DNA of 64,000 nucleotides from the NCBI RefSeq assembly GCF_025837095.1, contig NZ_CP107551.1:1098352-1162351 (forward strand). The letters run 5' to 3'. Positions 48,224 through 58,382 of this stretch are shown here, in pieces. Position numbers and translations under genes: made by a program. The notes beneath the pieces were generated by a model that had not been told where the DNA came from, did no database searches, and saw only the letters and a list, made by a program, of their open reading frames with translations. The stretch's first letter is position 1. Each line of letters starts with the position of its first letter. Source of the DNA: Rhodococcus sp. Z13 (GTDB taxonomy: Bacteria; Actinomycetota; Actinomycetes; Mycobacteriales; Mycobacteriaceae).

Positions 48224-51198
48224 GACTGCATTCCCTCGAGATCACCGCCTTCGGTCCGTTCGCCGGCACGGTGGAGATCGACTTCGACGAGCTCGGCGCC
48301 GACGGGCTGTTCCTGCTGCACGGGCAGACGGGCGCGGGCAAGACGTCCATCCTCGACGCCGTCGCCTTCGCCCTCTACGGCACGGTGCCCGGTGCGCGCG
48401 CCGAGGGCCGCCGCCTGCTGTCCGACCACGCCCCCGCCGGGGCCGTGCCGAAGGTGCGGCTCGAGGCGACCATCGCCGGCCGGCGGCTGCGCATCGAACG
48501 CAGCCCCGAATACGAACGGCCGAAACTCCGCGGCTCGGGTACCGTCAAACAACAGGCCAAGGCCACTCTCACCTGGCTCGACGGGTCGGGGGAGAACCTG
48601 TCGCGCATCCCCGACATCGGCGACGCGGTCCGCTCGCTGCTGGGGATGAGCGCCGAACAGTTCTTCCAGGTGGTGCTGCTCCCGCAGGGCGAGTTCGCGA
48701 AGTTCCTGCGGGCCGGCAGCGAGGAACGCGGCAAGCTGCTCGAGCGGCTCTTCGACACCACCCGCTTCGGCGACGTCGAGCAGTGGTTCCGCGATCGTCG
48801 CGGATCGAGCACGAAACTCGTTGCGGAACAACAACACAAGGTCGACGTCCTCGCCGCGAAGGTGGCGGCGGCCGCTGGGATCGAGGCCGGCGCCGACGGC
48901 GATCCGGTCGAATGGGCGCACCGTCTGCTCGACGACGCCGCCGAGAACCGCGATGCTGCCGGCGCCGCGCTCGCCCGGGCCCGCGAGGTGGACGAGGTCA
49001 ATCGCCGGAAGTTCGACGAGACACTCGCGCTCGCCGACCGGCTCCGGCGCCGCCGCGAGGCACTCGACGTTCTCGCCGCGCTCGACCGGACCGAACCCGA
49101 ACGTGCGGCCCTGCGCGCCGAACGCGATGCGGCACAACGCGCCGTGCCCGTCGCTGTCGCCGACCGGGAGGCCACCCGTCTCGTGCGGGAGGCCGACGAG
49201 GCCGCGGCCGACGCCGCCCGCGCGGCGGCACCGCTCGAGGCCGACGACGAGGGACGCGAACTCCTCGGGGCGGTGGGGCCGGTCCCCGATCCCGCCGACC
49301 GCGACATCATCCGTCCCCGCTGCGAACAGTGGTCCTCGGAGGCCGCGCGGCTCGACATCCTGCTAGACCAGCAGTGCCGCCTGACCGCCCTCGAAACCGA
49401 ACGCGACCGGCTCGCGACCCGCCGGCGCACCCTCGTCGACGAGCGGCAGCGGGTCGCCGACGAGCGTGCCGCCCTACCCGGCCGCTCCACCGCCGCGGCG
49501 ACGGCCGTTGCCGACGCCGAACGGGCGGCCGCCTCGTTGCCGGGGCTGGTGTCGGTTCGCGACCGCGCCGCCGACGCACTCGACGCTGCCGTCGAACTCG
49601 CCTCGCGGAGAATCGAACTCGACCTGCTCGAGGAGCGGGTGCGGCAACTGCACGCGGCGTTCAACGACGCGCGCGAGGCACATCTGGACATCCGGCAGCG
49701 ACGCATCGACGGCATGGCCGCCGAACTCGCCGCGCGCCTGACCGACGGGCAGCCCTGCGAGGTGTGCGGCTCCACCGAGCACCCGGCTCCCGCCCGGCCC
49801 GCACCCGACACTGCGACCGAGGCCGACGAGGAACGCGCCCGCACCGCCGAACAGCAGGCCGCTACGGCGCTGTCGGAGGCCCGCGACGCCGTGACCACCC
49901 TGTCCGGCACCGTCGCCGTCCTCCGTGAGCGGTGCGGCGACGCCGCCCTCGACGACCTGCGGGCCGCACACGTGGAAGCGGTGCGCGCCCACGACGAGGC
50001 CGCCGCCCTCGCGGCCCGGCTCGACCGGCTGCGCGCCGACGTCGAGAACCTGCGCCGCCTCGACACCGAGCTGGGGGAGCAGGAGAAACGCATCGACGCC
50101 GACCTCGCCGACCTCGACCGCGACGACGCCGTGCGCGCCGCCGAGATCACCGAGATCCGCACCCGCATCACCGAGGCGGTCGGCGACCCCGAACACCTCG
50201 CCCCGCGCCGCCGGCGGGTCGCCGGGCTGGCCGCGGCGGCCACGGCACTGCTCGACGCGCGGTCGGCTGCTCTCCGAGCCCGCACGGCCGCCGACGAACG
50301 GACCGAGCGGGTGCGTGCCGCGGCGGTCGAGGCGGGATTCGCCGACCTCGACGCCGCCCGCGCGGCGGTGCGCTCACCCGAGCGGCTCACCGAGATCGAC
50401 GCCGTGCTGCGGTCCGCCGACAACGAACGCGCCGTCGCGACGGCCACCCTGGACGATCCCGCGGTCGCGGTGCTCACCGGTGAGGAGACCGCCGACGTCG
50501 ACGCCGCCCGCGCCACGGTCGACGCCGGGGCCGCCGCCGTCGAGGCCGCGCTGAGTGCGGCGACCGAGGCGGAACGCCGTCACGCCGAGGTCGAGAACTA
50601 CACGCGGCGCCTCGAACGCGCCCACACCGACCTGCGTCCGCTGCTCGACGAGCACGCCGAACTGTCCTCACTGGCCGAGGTCGTCGCCGGTATGGGCAGC
50701 AACGCCAAGAAGATGTCACTGCGCTCGTACGTCCTCGCCGCGCGCCTCGAGGAGGTCGCCGACGCGGCCTCCGAGCGGCTGCGCCGCATGTCCGGGGGCC
50801 GCTACGAGTTCGTGCACTCGGACGCCGTGGAGAACCGGGGCCGGCGCGGGGGCCTCGGCCTCGACATCCACGACGAGTACACCGGCGCCGTGCGTTCGAC
50901 GAAGACGCTCTCCGGTGGCGAGTCCTTCCAGGCCTCCCTCGCCCTCGCGCTGGGGCTGGCCGACGTCGTCGCCGCCGAGGCGGGTGGGCGCGTGCTCGAC
51001 ACGATGTTCATCGACGAGGGCTTCGGCTCGCTCGACCCCGACTCGCTCGAAGCGGTGATGGGGGTGCTCGACGAACTGCGCGCCGGTGGCCGGGTCGTCG
51101 GGGTGGTCAGCCACGTCGACGAGATGCGGCAGCGGATCCCGAACCGGCTGCACGTGATCCGCGGCCGGTCGGGATCCACCGTCCGTGCGGTGAGCTGA
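48220..51198 (+). CDS. sbcC: SbcC ATPase subunit
   Basis: A 992-residue SMC-like (Rad50-type) protein. Walker A (GQTGAGKT, residues 35-42), long Ala/Arg/Glu coiled coils, a central zinc hook with Cys513-x-x-Cys516, signature LSGGESFQAS and Walker B (MFIDEGFG) are all present. It tethers DNA ends and drives the SbcD nuclease with ATP. The ATG at 48220 overlaps the sbcD stop; a longer upstream frame lies inside sbcD and was rejected. Confidence 0.95.
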   Translation: MRLHSLEITAFGPFAGTVEIDFDELGADGLFLLHGQTGAGKTSILDAVAFALYGTVPGARAEGRRLLSDHAPAGAVPKVRLEATIAGRRLRIERSPEYERPKLRGSGTVKQQAKATLTWLDGSGENLSRIPDIGDAVRSLLGMSAEQFFQVVLLPQGEFAKFLRAGSEERGKLLERLFDTTRFGDVEQWFRDRRGSSTKLVAEQQHKVDVLAAKVAAAAGIEAGADGDPVEWAHRLLDDAAENRDAAGAALARAREVDEVNRRKFDETLALADRLRRRREALDVLAALDRTEPERAALRAERDAAQRAVPVAVADREATRLVREADEAAADAARAAAPLEADDEGRELLGAVGPVPDPADRDIIRPRCEQWSSEAARLDILLDQQCRLTALETERDRLATRRRTLVDERQRVADERAALPGRSTAAATAVADAERAAASLPGLVSVRDRAADALDAAVELASRRIELDLLEERVRQLHAAFNDAREAHLDIRQRRIDGMAAELAARLTDGQPCEVCGSTEHPAPARPAPDTATEADEERARTAEQQAATALSEARDAVTTLSGTVAVLRERCGDAALDDLRAAHVEAVRAHDEAAALAARLDRLRADVENLRRLDTELGEQEKRIDADLADLDRDDAVRAAEITEIRTRITEAVGDPEHLAPRRRRVAGLAAAATALLDARSAALRARTAADERTERVRAAAVEAGFADLDAARAAVRSPERLTEIDAVLRSADNERAVATATLDDPAVAVLTGEETADVDAARATVDAGAAAVEAALSAATEAERRHAEVENYTRRLERAHTDLRPLLDEHAELSSLAEVVAGMGSNAKKMSLRSYVLAARLEEVADAASERLRRMSGGRYEFVHSDAVENRGRRGGLGLDIHDEYTGAVRSTKTLSGGESFQASLALALGLADVVAAEAGGRVLDTMFIDEGFGSLDPDSLEAVMGVLDELRAGGRVVGVVSHVDEMRQRIPNRLHVIRGRSGSTVRAVS

Positions 51199-51223
51199 CC
51201 GCTCAGGCACTGGGCCCGAGGTC

Positions 51224-52429
51224 TCAGTCCTGGGGGACGGTGCTGCTGTCCGGTTCGGGTGCGGAGGTGTCGCCCGGGGCGGGCAGGGCCTTCGTCTCCT
51301 CCTCCGGGCCGGTCTCCTCGGCGCGGGCGTCGATCTGTTCGCCGATGTAGCGGATCACCACCGCGGCGACCGCAGCGACCGGCACGGACAGGAACGCACC
51401 GACGATGCCGAACAACGACGATCCGGCGGTGACCGCGAGCAGCACCACCGCGGCGTGCAGGTTCATCGACCGCGACTGCAGCACCGGCTGCAGCACGTTG
51501 CCCTCGATCTGCTGCACCGCGATGATCAGCACCAGCACGATGATCGCGGTGGTCAGGCCGTTCGCGACCAGGGCCACCAGCACCGCCAGCGCGCCGGCGA
51601 CGAACGCACCGACGATCGGGACGAAGCCACCGATGAACGTGAGGATCGCCAGCACCGGCGCCAGCGGCACCCCGAGGATCACCAGACCGATGCCGATGAA
51701 CAGGGCGTCGATGAAGCTCACCAGCGCTTGGGTGCGGATGAAGCCGCCGAGCGTCGCCCACATCCGGCCGAGGACCTCTTCGAGGTGACGGCCGGCGCGA
51801 CCACCACCGACGCGGTGCAGCCACGGGATGAACCGCGGCCCGTCCTTGATGAAGAAGAAGCTGAGCACCAGCACGAGCGCGAGCGTCACGAGCAGCGACC
51901 CGGCGGTGCTCACCCCGGAGAACACACCGCCCGCGATCGTCGCGGCGCTGCCCTGCACCCGCTCGATGACCAGGTGCACGGCGTTGTCGAGCTGCTCGTC
52001 ACGCAGGTTGATCGGCGGGCCCTTGACCCAGTTCTGCACGGTGTTGATGCCCTCGGTGGCCTTGTTGGCCAGGTCCGGGGCCTGGGAGACCACCGACGGC
52101 ACGATCCCGGCGATGATGCCGCCGACGATCGCGAAGAACAACACGAGGGTCAGGCCGGCCGCGGCGGCGGGCGGGACACCACGCTTGGTCATCGCCCGGG
52201 TCGGCGGCCACAGGATCGTCGAGACCACGATCGCCAGCGCGACCGGCAGCACGATCACCCACATCTTCTCGATGACCCAGCCGATCACGACGGCCGCGGC
52301 CGCGATGACCACCAGACAGGCCGACCACTTCGCCAGCCAGATACCGCCCGCGCCCAGCAGGGCTCCGCGGTCGGGTTTCTTCGTGGGTGCGGCGCCGCCT
52401 CCCTCGGGCGGGGTCTTCGGTTCGGTCAA
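51224..52429 (-). CDS. AI-2E-family transporter
   Basis: A 401-residue membrane protein of the AI-2 exporter (TqsA/YdiK/PerM) superfamily, with about 8 helices. The helix-rich ALAIVVSTILWPP opening and the late HAAVVLLAVTAGSSLFGIVG region are family features. Substrates vary widely (autoinducer-2, sodium, lipids) and none can be assigned. The start is a TTG at 52429 with GGAAGGACC upstream. Its C-terminus is acidic and proline-rich. Confidence 0.88.
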   Translation of the reverse strand: MTEPKTPPEGGGAAPTKKPDRGALLGAGGIWLAKWSACLVVIAAAAVVIGWVIEKMWVIVLPVALAIVVSTILWPPTRAMTKRGVPPAAAAGLTLVLFFAIVGGIIAGIVPSVVSQAPDLANKATEGINTVQNWVKGPPINLRDEQLDNAVHLVIERVQGSAATIAGGVFSGVSTAGSLLVTLALVLVLSFFFIKDGPRFIPWLHRVGGGRAGRHLEEVLGRMWATLGGFIRTQALVSFIDALFIGIGLVILGVPLAPVLAILTFIGGFVPIVGAFVAGALAVLVALVANGLTTAIIVLVLIIAVQQIEGNVLQPVLQSRSMNLHAAVVLLAVTAGSSLFGIVGAFLSVPVAAVAAVVIRYIGEQIDARAEETGPEEETKALPAPGDTSAPEPDSSTVPQD

Positions 52430-52583
52430 CGACGTGGTCCTTCCGACGTGTGTGCTCGACTTCGGCCGACAGCCGCCAATCTACGGCGGATTCGCCGGAA
52501 TCCGGGGACATCCGCGCCGTGAGTGGTGTGCCCGACAGGCCCGAATGCCGATGCAGGGTCCCCGGGCGTGGCATTCTCGAAAC

Positions 52584-53057
52584 GTGACGAATCGAACGGG
52601 TGATGCCCGGTGCATCCGTGTTTCCGCCGCCCTGGCCGCGGCCGTGGCGGTCCTGACGCTCGGTGCGTGCAGCGCCGAGGACGACACCAGCACCGCGGAC
52701 GTGCGGTCCTCCGCGGACGCCGCGGTCACCAGCGTGCAGGAGCAGGCCGAAGGGGCGATCTCGTCGGTGCAGAGCATCGCGTCGAGCGCGGCCGAGCGTG
52801 CCGGCGACCTGTTCGACGAGGCCAAGCTCGACGTCTTCGTCGCCGCCTTCCGCACCGCCTATCCGCAGCTGTCGGCGGACCGGGAGACGCAGTCGATCGA
52901 GACCATCGTCACCGAGACCTGCCCGCTGATCGATTCCGGCGCATCCGACCAGGACGTGAACGCGAAGGTCAAGGAGGTCGCCACCAACGGTTCGCTCGAA
53001 CCCGACGACGAGCAGACCGCGCGGATCGCCCAGCTGGTGCGGGTGGCGTGCGGGTGA
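52584..53057 (+). CDS. DUF732-like lipoprotein
   Basis: A 157-residue lipoprotein: signal with a LGAC lipobox, a Ser/Ala/Val helical spacer (about 35-75), then a domain of about 75 residues with conserved Cys pair (ETCPLIDSG, terminal VACG) typical of the mycobacterial DUF732 family. Function unknown. The Ser/Ala spacer resembles that of the LGFP lipoprotein at 37,316. GTG start at 52584. Confidence 0.82.
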   Translation: MTNRTGDARCIRVSAALAAAVAVLTLGACSAEDDTSTADVRSSADAAVTSVQEQAEGAISSVQSIASSAAERAGDLFDEAKLDVFVAAFRTAYPQLSADRETQSIETIVTETCPLIDSGASDQDVNAKVKEVATNGSLEPDDEQTARIAQLVRVACG

Positions 53058-53093
53058 AGTGAGCCCCTCGGGACCGCGTAGAATATCGATCCC

Positions 53094-54173
<1,080 letters not shown>

Positions 54174-54176
54174 TAC

Positions 54177-54231
54177 CACGAACTTCGGTGGTTCCGACCC
54201 GTTCAGCGGGACCGAACCACCGAAGTTCGTG
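54177..54231 (+). terminator. Strong ychF terminator hairpin
   Basis: A perfect 18-bp stem (54177-54194 with 54214-54231) encloses a 19-base loop that can pair further (CCCG with CGGG). It begins 4 bases after the ychF stop. Confidence 0.85.
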
Positions 54232-54307
54232 TGATCGCACCCTTTCCACGGCGGAGATCGCCGAAATCCGTGCGGGCCGGGTCGGCCCTCGTGAATACTG
54301 CTCCGGT

Positions 54308-55273
54308 ATGCGCCCAGTCCGAACCGGATTCTCCGTTGTATCGATGGTGATGTTCGTGGTCGCGAGCCTGCTGGTCGCAACGTCGGGAAGCAGTACCGCC
54401 GCCCCACTCGGCCTGCGGTACACGATGGTCGGCTTCAGCAACACCAGCGACCGCGACATGGACGTCTACGAGTCCGTCGACGGCACGCAGTTCGCCCTCG
54501 TCCAGGCCTCGGCCTACCGGCCACCCTCCGGGCTCGTGCGCGACCCGAGCATCTTCCGGCACTCCGACGGCTTCTACTACGTCACCTACACGACGGTGGA
54601 CGGCGCGAACGTCGGCTTCGCCCGCAGTCCGGACCGCGTCACGTGGACGCACGTGGGGAACTGGCCCGTCCCGTTCTGCTGTGCCTTCCTGCCGGGAACG
54701 GGGGACGGCACCGGCTCGGCGAGCCCGCCCGGATCCTCGGGATCGGCGGGATTCCGTGACGGACCGTCGTTGTCGCCCTTCACCACCAAGGCGTGGGCAC
54801 CCGAATGGTTCGTCGACGGCGACCGTGTCCACGTCATCCTGTCCATGTCGACCGGCGGCGGGTTCGTGCCCTATCTGATGACCGCCCTCGACCCGTCGCT
54901 GCAGCTGTGGAGCTTCCCCGTGCCGCTCGACGGCATCGGTGCCGACCACATCGACACCACCGTCGTGAAGGTCGGCGACACCTACCACGCCTTCACGAAG
55001 AACGAGTTCGAGAAGGTCATCGAGCACGCCGTCGCCCCGTCGGTGACGGGCCCCTACCGGTTCGTCGCCCCCGGCGACTGGGGCACCCTCGTCGAGGGTC
55101 CGTCGGTGATCCAGCTGCCCGACGGCACCTGGCGGCTGTTCTTCGACGCCTACGACGAGGGCAAGTACTACTACTCCGACAGCCCGGACCTGAACACCTG
55201 GTCGCCGCGGCAGGAACTGCCCGGCCTGTCCGGAACCGTGCGGCACTTCACCGTGATCCGGGAAACCGCCTGA
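54308..55273 (+). CDS. Secreted GH43-like five-bladed propeller glycosidase
   Basis: A 321-residue secreted protein. A signal peptide ends near STAA before PLGL. The repeated blades carry VRDPSIFRHSDGFYYVTYTT, WAPEWFVDGDRVHVILS and VEGPSVIQLPDGTWRLFFD, matching the catalytic Asp, structural Asp and catalytic Glu regions of GH43/GH62-type arabinofuranosidases or xylosidases. It could process arabinose-rich polymers, possibly the cell's own arabinogalactan. Standing alone, with terminators on both sides. Confidence 0.8.
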   Translation: MRPVRTGFSVVSMVMFVVASLLVATSGSSTAAPLGLRYTMVGFSNTSDRDMDVYESVDGTQFALVQASAYRPPSGLVRDPSIFRHSDGFYYVTYTTVDGANVGFARSPDRVTWTHVGNWPVPFCCAFLPGTGDGTGSASPPGSSGSAGFRDGPSLSPFTTKAWAPEWFVDGDRVHVILSMSTGGGFVPYLMTALDPSLQLWSFPVPLDGIGADHIDTTVVKVGDTYHAFTKNEFEKVIEHAVAPSVTGPYRFVAPGDWGTLVEGPSVIQLPDGTWRLFFDAYDEGKYYYSDSPDLNTWSPRQELPGLSGTVRHFTVIRETA

Positions 55274-55276
55274 AAC

Positions 55277-55319
55277 TTCGGTGTTCTCGACTGCGGTATG
55301 CGCAGTCGAGAACACCGAA
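55277..55319. terminator. Bidirectional terminator hairpin
   Basis: A perfect 19-bp stem (55277-55295 with 55301-55319) and a 5-base loop lie between convergent genes. Confidence 0.88.
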
Positions 55320-55326
55320 ATCCATG

Positions 55327-55746
55327 TCAGGGCACGTAGAAGGTGGCGAACCCCGGGGTGACCACTCCGGCGGCCGGCCGCAGCACGAGCACGACCTGCC
55401 CGCTGCCCGTGTCGATCACCGCCTCGGGCGGGAAACCGTGCAGCCCGTCGGACGTCCGGGCGGTGCCCGACGCGCCGGTCGACAGGTTCAGCCAGTTCAC
55501 CTCGGCGAAGATCAGGCATCCCCACCCCTCGGGTTTCCCACCCGAGATCCGCACGGTGCCGGGCTGCTCGTCGACCACCGCCACACACTCGAGGGGCGGT
55601 ACGTCGAAGCTGCCGTGGGGATTGCCGAAGGAAGCGGGATCGATCCGGAAGGGGACGGTCGTCGATGCCCCGGCGACTCCCGTCGTTCCCAGGGCGATCA
55701 GGCCCGCGGCGGTCGCACAGAGTCCGGCGGTGCGAATACGTTCCAC
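55327..55746 (-). CDS. Small secreted protein of unknown function
   Basis: A 139-residue protein with a signal peptide (hydrophobic run ending VAGA, cleavage before STTV). The mature part is beta-rich with two Cys (PLECVAV, GWGCLIF) that may pair, and ends in a hydrophobic strand. I recognise no family. The GTG at 55746 follows GGGAGGTCC. It lies 35 bp downstream of the alpha/beta hydrolase and may be co-transcribed. Confidence 0.75.
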   Translation of the reverse strand: MERIRTAGLCATAAGLIALGTTGVAGASTTVPFRIDPASFGNPHGSFDVPPLECVAVVDEQPGTVRISGGKPEGWGCLIFAEVNWLNLSTGASGTARTSDGLHGFPPEAVIDTGSGQVVLVLRPAAGVVTPGFATFYVP

Positions 55747-55781
55747 GAGGGACCTCCCGGGCCGAGTGTCGTCACCGCGAG

Positions 55782-56561
55782 TCAACCATGCCGGGCGACG
55801 TCCTCGCAGAGAATGCTCGGCCACTGCGCGAGATCGGCCGGGGTGTGCGCGATCTCCAGCTTCGCGTGCGGGAGCAGCCCCACCAGCGCCTCGGCCGTGG
55901 ACACCGGGTGGGCGGGGTCGTCGATCCACGCCAGCACCGTCACCGGAACGGCGATGCCGGACACGGCCTCCGGATCGGGCAGGTCGCTCAGCGCGGCGCC
56001 CCGGAACAGCGACGGCAGCAGTTCCTCGGTCACGTCGGGCACGGTCTCCGGCGCGTCGGCGGTGGCGGGTGGACGCGGTGCCCCGAGGTCGCGGGCCAGG
56101 AACGCCTCGAGTCCCTGCTGCTCGATGAGGTCCGCGGCGGCCCGGTACTCGGCGGCCTTCGCGGCGCGGGTGGCCCAGGCCGTCGCCGGCACCAGCAGGG
56201 TGAGGCTGCTGAACCGCTCCGGGTCCTTCACCGCTGCGTGCAGCAGCGTCCCGGTCCCCATCGACGGTCCGACACCATGGACCTTCTCGCCGGGGAACCA
56301 GTGGTCGAGCAGCCGCAGCAGGTCGTCGGCGAGCGCCGGCCAGCGGTAGTCCTCCGGCACCGGCCGGCCGGTGGAGCGGCCATGGCCCCGCGCGTCGTAG
56401 CGCAGCAGCCGGGTGCCGCTGAGACCGCGGCCCAGATCGAGGTCCATGAGGCGGTCGCGGTGGCGGCTCGAGGTCAGGCCGTGGAGCTGGACGACGGGGT
56501 GGCCACCCTCGTCGCTCAGTTCCACGTCGAGTTCGGCCCCCGGCACACTGAAGGTCGGCAC
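55782..56561 (-). CDS. Alpha/beta hydrolase
   Basis: A 259-residue cytoplasmic hydrolase. The nucleophile elbow is GPSMG, preceded by an oxyanion-hole region VVQLHGLTSS and by YDARGHGRSTG, typical of esterase/haloperoxidase-like members. A late Asp (AWIDDPAHP) and His (EIAHTP) are candidates to complete the triad. The GTG at 56561 has GGGAGA upstream. It is divergent from the condensation-GNAT fusion, 55 bp apart. Confidence 0.87.
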   Translation of the reverse strand: MPTFSVPGAELDVELSDEGGHPVVQLHGLTSSRHRDRLMDLDLGRGLSGTRLLRYDARGHGRSTGRPVPEDYRWPALADDLLRLLDHWFPGEKVHGVGPSMGTGTLLHAAVKDPERFSSLTLLVPATAWATRAAKAAEYRAAADLIEQQGLEAFLARDLGAPRPPATADAPETVPDVTEELLPSLFRGAALSDLPDPEAVSGIAVPVTVLAWIDDPAHPVSTAEALVGLLPHAKLEIAHTPADLAQWPSILCEDVARHG

Positions 56562-56616
56562 GTCGTCTCCCGAGGTTGGAAAGCGGTTGCTGAGGAAGGC
56601 GCCTAGGATACCCGGC

Positions 56617-58380
56617 ATGCGGCTGACAAATGTGGCGCACCTGCGCCTGCCGTTCGGCCGATTGCTCGGTTACGACGTGACCGTCTCGGGGCTCGGCCGG
56701 GCGCTTCCCGTGTCGTTCGACCAGCGACGGCACGTGGGCGCGGGCGATCGCCCCGGCTCCTGGATGGCACTGTCCTTCCGCCTGTCCGACCCGGTCTCAC
56801 CCGACGACCTGGCGGCGGCGTGGCTGGCGGTGATCGCGCGGCACGGCACCCTGCGGTCGGTGTTCACCTACGGCGACGACGGCGAGCCGCTCCTGCACGA
56901 GGCCGAGATCCGTCCCGGCGGCTGGGTCGAACATCCCATCGGACCCGGTCAGGCAGTCAACGACGCTCTGCGCGACGTCCTCGACGGGGCCTGCTCGCCG
57001 TACAACCGGCCTTCGCACCGGTTGTGCGTGCTCGAGACCGCGTCCGGCCCGACCGTGGTGGTCGCGGCCGACCACTCGCACGTCGACATGTGGTCCATGC
57101 TCGTGATCGCCCGCGACCTGCTCGCCGCCCTGTCCGCCGTGCGCGCGGGACGCGACCCGGCGCTGCCGCCCACCCCGGCGTTCGCGGAACACACCCGCGC
57201 CCTGCGGGACCGGCCCCCGGCCCCACCCGAGGTGCACGAACGGTGGGCGGAGGTCCTCGCGGCGAGCGGCGACGTGATGCCCCGCTTCCCGCTGTCCCTC
57301 GGCGCGGCGAGCCTCCAGCGGGAACGCGTGGAGGTGCGCGACGTGCTCGACGTCGACGACAGCGCCGCCTTCTCCGCGCAGGCCAAGGACGACGGGGTGT
57401 CCACCCTCGCCCTGGTGGTCGCGGCGATGACCGAGGTGACCCTGGAGATGTCCAGCGAACCGCTGCGCGCGGTGTTCCCGGTGCACAGCCGCTACGACGC
57501 CACCTGGCACGACTCCGTCGGCTGGTTCATCACCAACTCGGTCATCGAATCGGCCGTCCCCGACCCCCGCGCTGCCGCGGAGGCGGTCAAGGAAGCGGTC
57601 CGGCTCGGTTCCTGGCCGCTCGAGGACATCCTGCAGCCGTGGGGTGGGATGCCTGAGGTGCCGGGCATGTTCGCGATCTCCTGGCTCGACCTGCGCCGAC
57701 TGCCGGTGCGGGTCGACACGACCGGCCTCGAGGCCCAGTACGTCGGCGCGACCATCCGCACCGACGGCGTGATGCTGTGGTTCATCCTCGACGACTCCGG
57801 CCTGCACCTGCGGTGCCGCTATCCCGACACCGTCGAGGCGCGACGGCACGTCGGGGGCTGGCTGGACCTGCTCATCGCCCGGCTGCAGGTGCGCGCCCGC
57901 GAATCGGTCGGTGGGCTGATCCGGTTGGGCGACAGGAGTTATCGGGTGCAGCGCGCCGGGCGAGCCGACGTGCCGGCGATGGTCGGGCTGCTCTCCGAGA
58001 ACGAGCGGATCCCCTGCGAGGGTGCCGAACTCGCCCGCTACGAGGAGGCCTACGACGCCGTGGCCCGCGACCCCTCGCACTACCTCGCGGTGGTGCGCGA
58101 CGAGACCGGCCGGACCGTCGGCACGATGCAGTTGACGATCGTGCCGGGCCTGTTCCGCGGCGGCGCCACCCGCCTGCTGGTGGAGGGGATCCGGGTGGCC
58201 GCGTCCGAACGCTGCCGCGGGATCGGCACGGCCATGCTCGAGTGGGCGCACGACCACGGCCGCAACCGGGGTGCGACCTTCGCGCAGATCGCCGTCGACC
58301 CGGCCGACGAGCGGTTCCGGGCGTTCGGCGCGCGGCTCGGATACGACTGCACCCATGCGGGTTTCGAGCGGGCGCTCTGA
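56617..58380 (+). CDS. Condensation-domain/GNAT acetyltransferase fusion
   Basis: A 587-residue two-domain protein. Residues 1 to about 430 follow the NRPS-condensation/acyltransferase fold with HSHVD (His153 and Asp157 of HxxxD) and SVGWFITNSV, similar to the DFGWG region. Residues about 435-587 are a GNAT domain (IRVAASERCRGIGTAM, the acetyl-CoA loop RCRGIG). No carrier or adenylation domain is nearby, so the condensation part may act on CoA or free carriers. The protein could join two acyl groups to one polyamine- or sugar-like substrate. The short distance to the divergent hydrolase leaves room for a shared promoter. Confidence 0.85.
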   Translation: MRLTNVAHLRLPFGRLLGYDVTVSGLGRALPVSFDQRRHVGAGDRPGSWMALSFRLSDPVSPDDLAAAWLAVIARHGTLRSVFTYGDDGEPLLHEAEIRPGGWVEHPIGPGQAVNDALRDVLDGACSPYNRPSHRLCVLETASGPTVVVAADHSHVDMWSMLVIARDLLAALSAVRAGRDPALPPTPAFAEHTRALRDRPPAPPEVHERWAEVLAASGDVMPRFPLSLGAASLQRERVEVRDVLDVDDSAAFSAQAKDDGVSTLALVVAAMTEVTLEMSSEPLRAVFPVHSRYDATWHDSVGWFITNSVIESAVPDPRAAAEAVKEAVRLGSWPLEDILQPWGGMPEVPGMFAISWLDLRRLPVRVDTTGLEAQYVGATIRTDGVMLWFILDDSGLHLRCRYPDTVEARRHVGGWLDLLIARLQVRARESVGGLIRLGDRSYRVQRAGRADVPAMVGLLSENERIPCEGAELARYEEAYDAVARDPSHYLAVVRDETGRTVGTMQLTIVPGLFRGGATRLLVEGIRVAASERCRGIGTAMLEWAHDHGRNRGATFAQIAVDPADERFRAFGARLGYDCTHAGFERAL

Positions 58381-58382
58381 TC

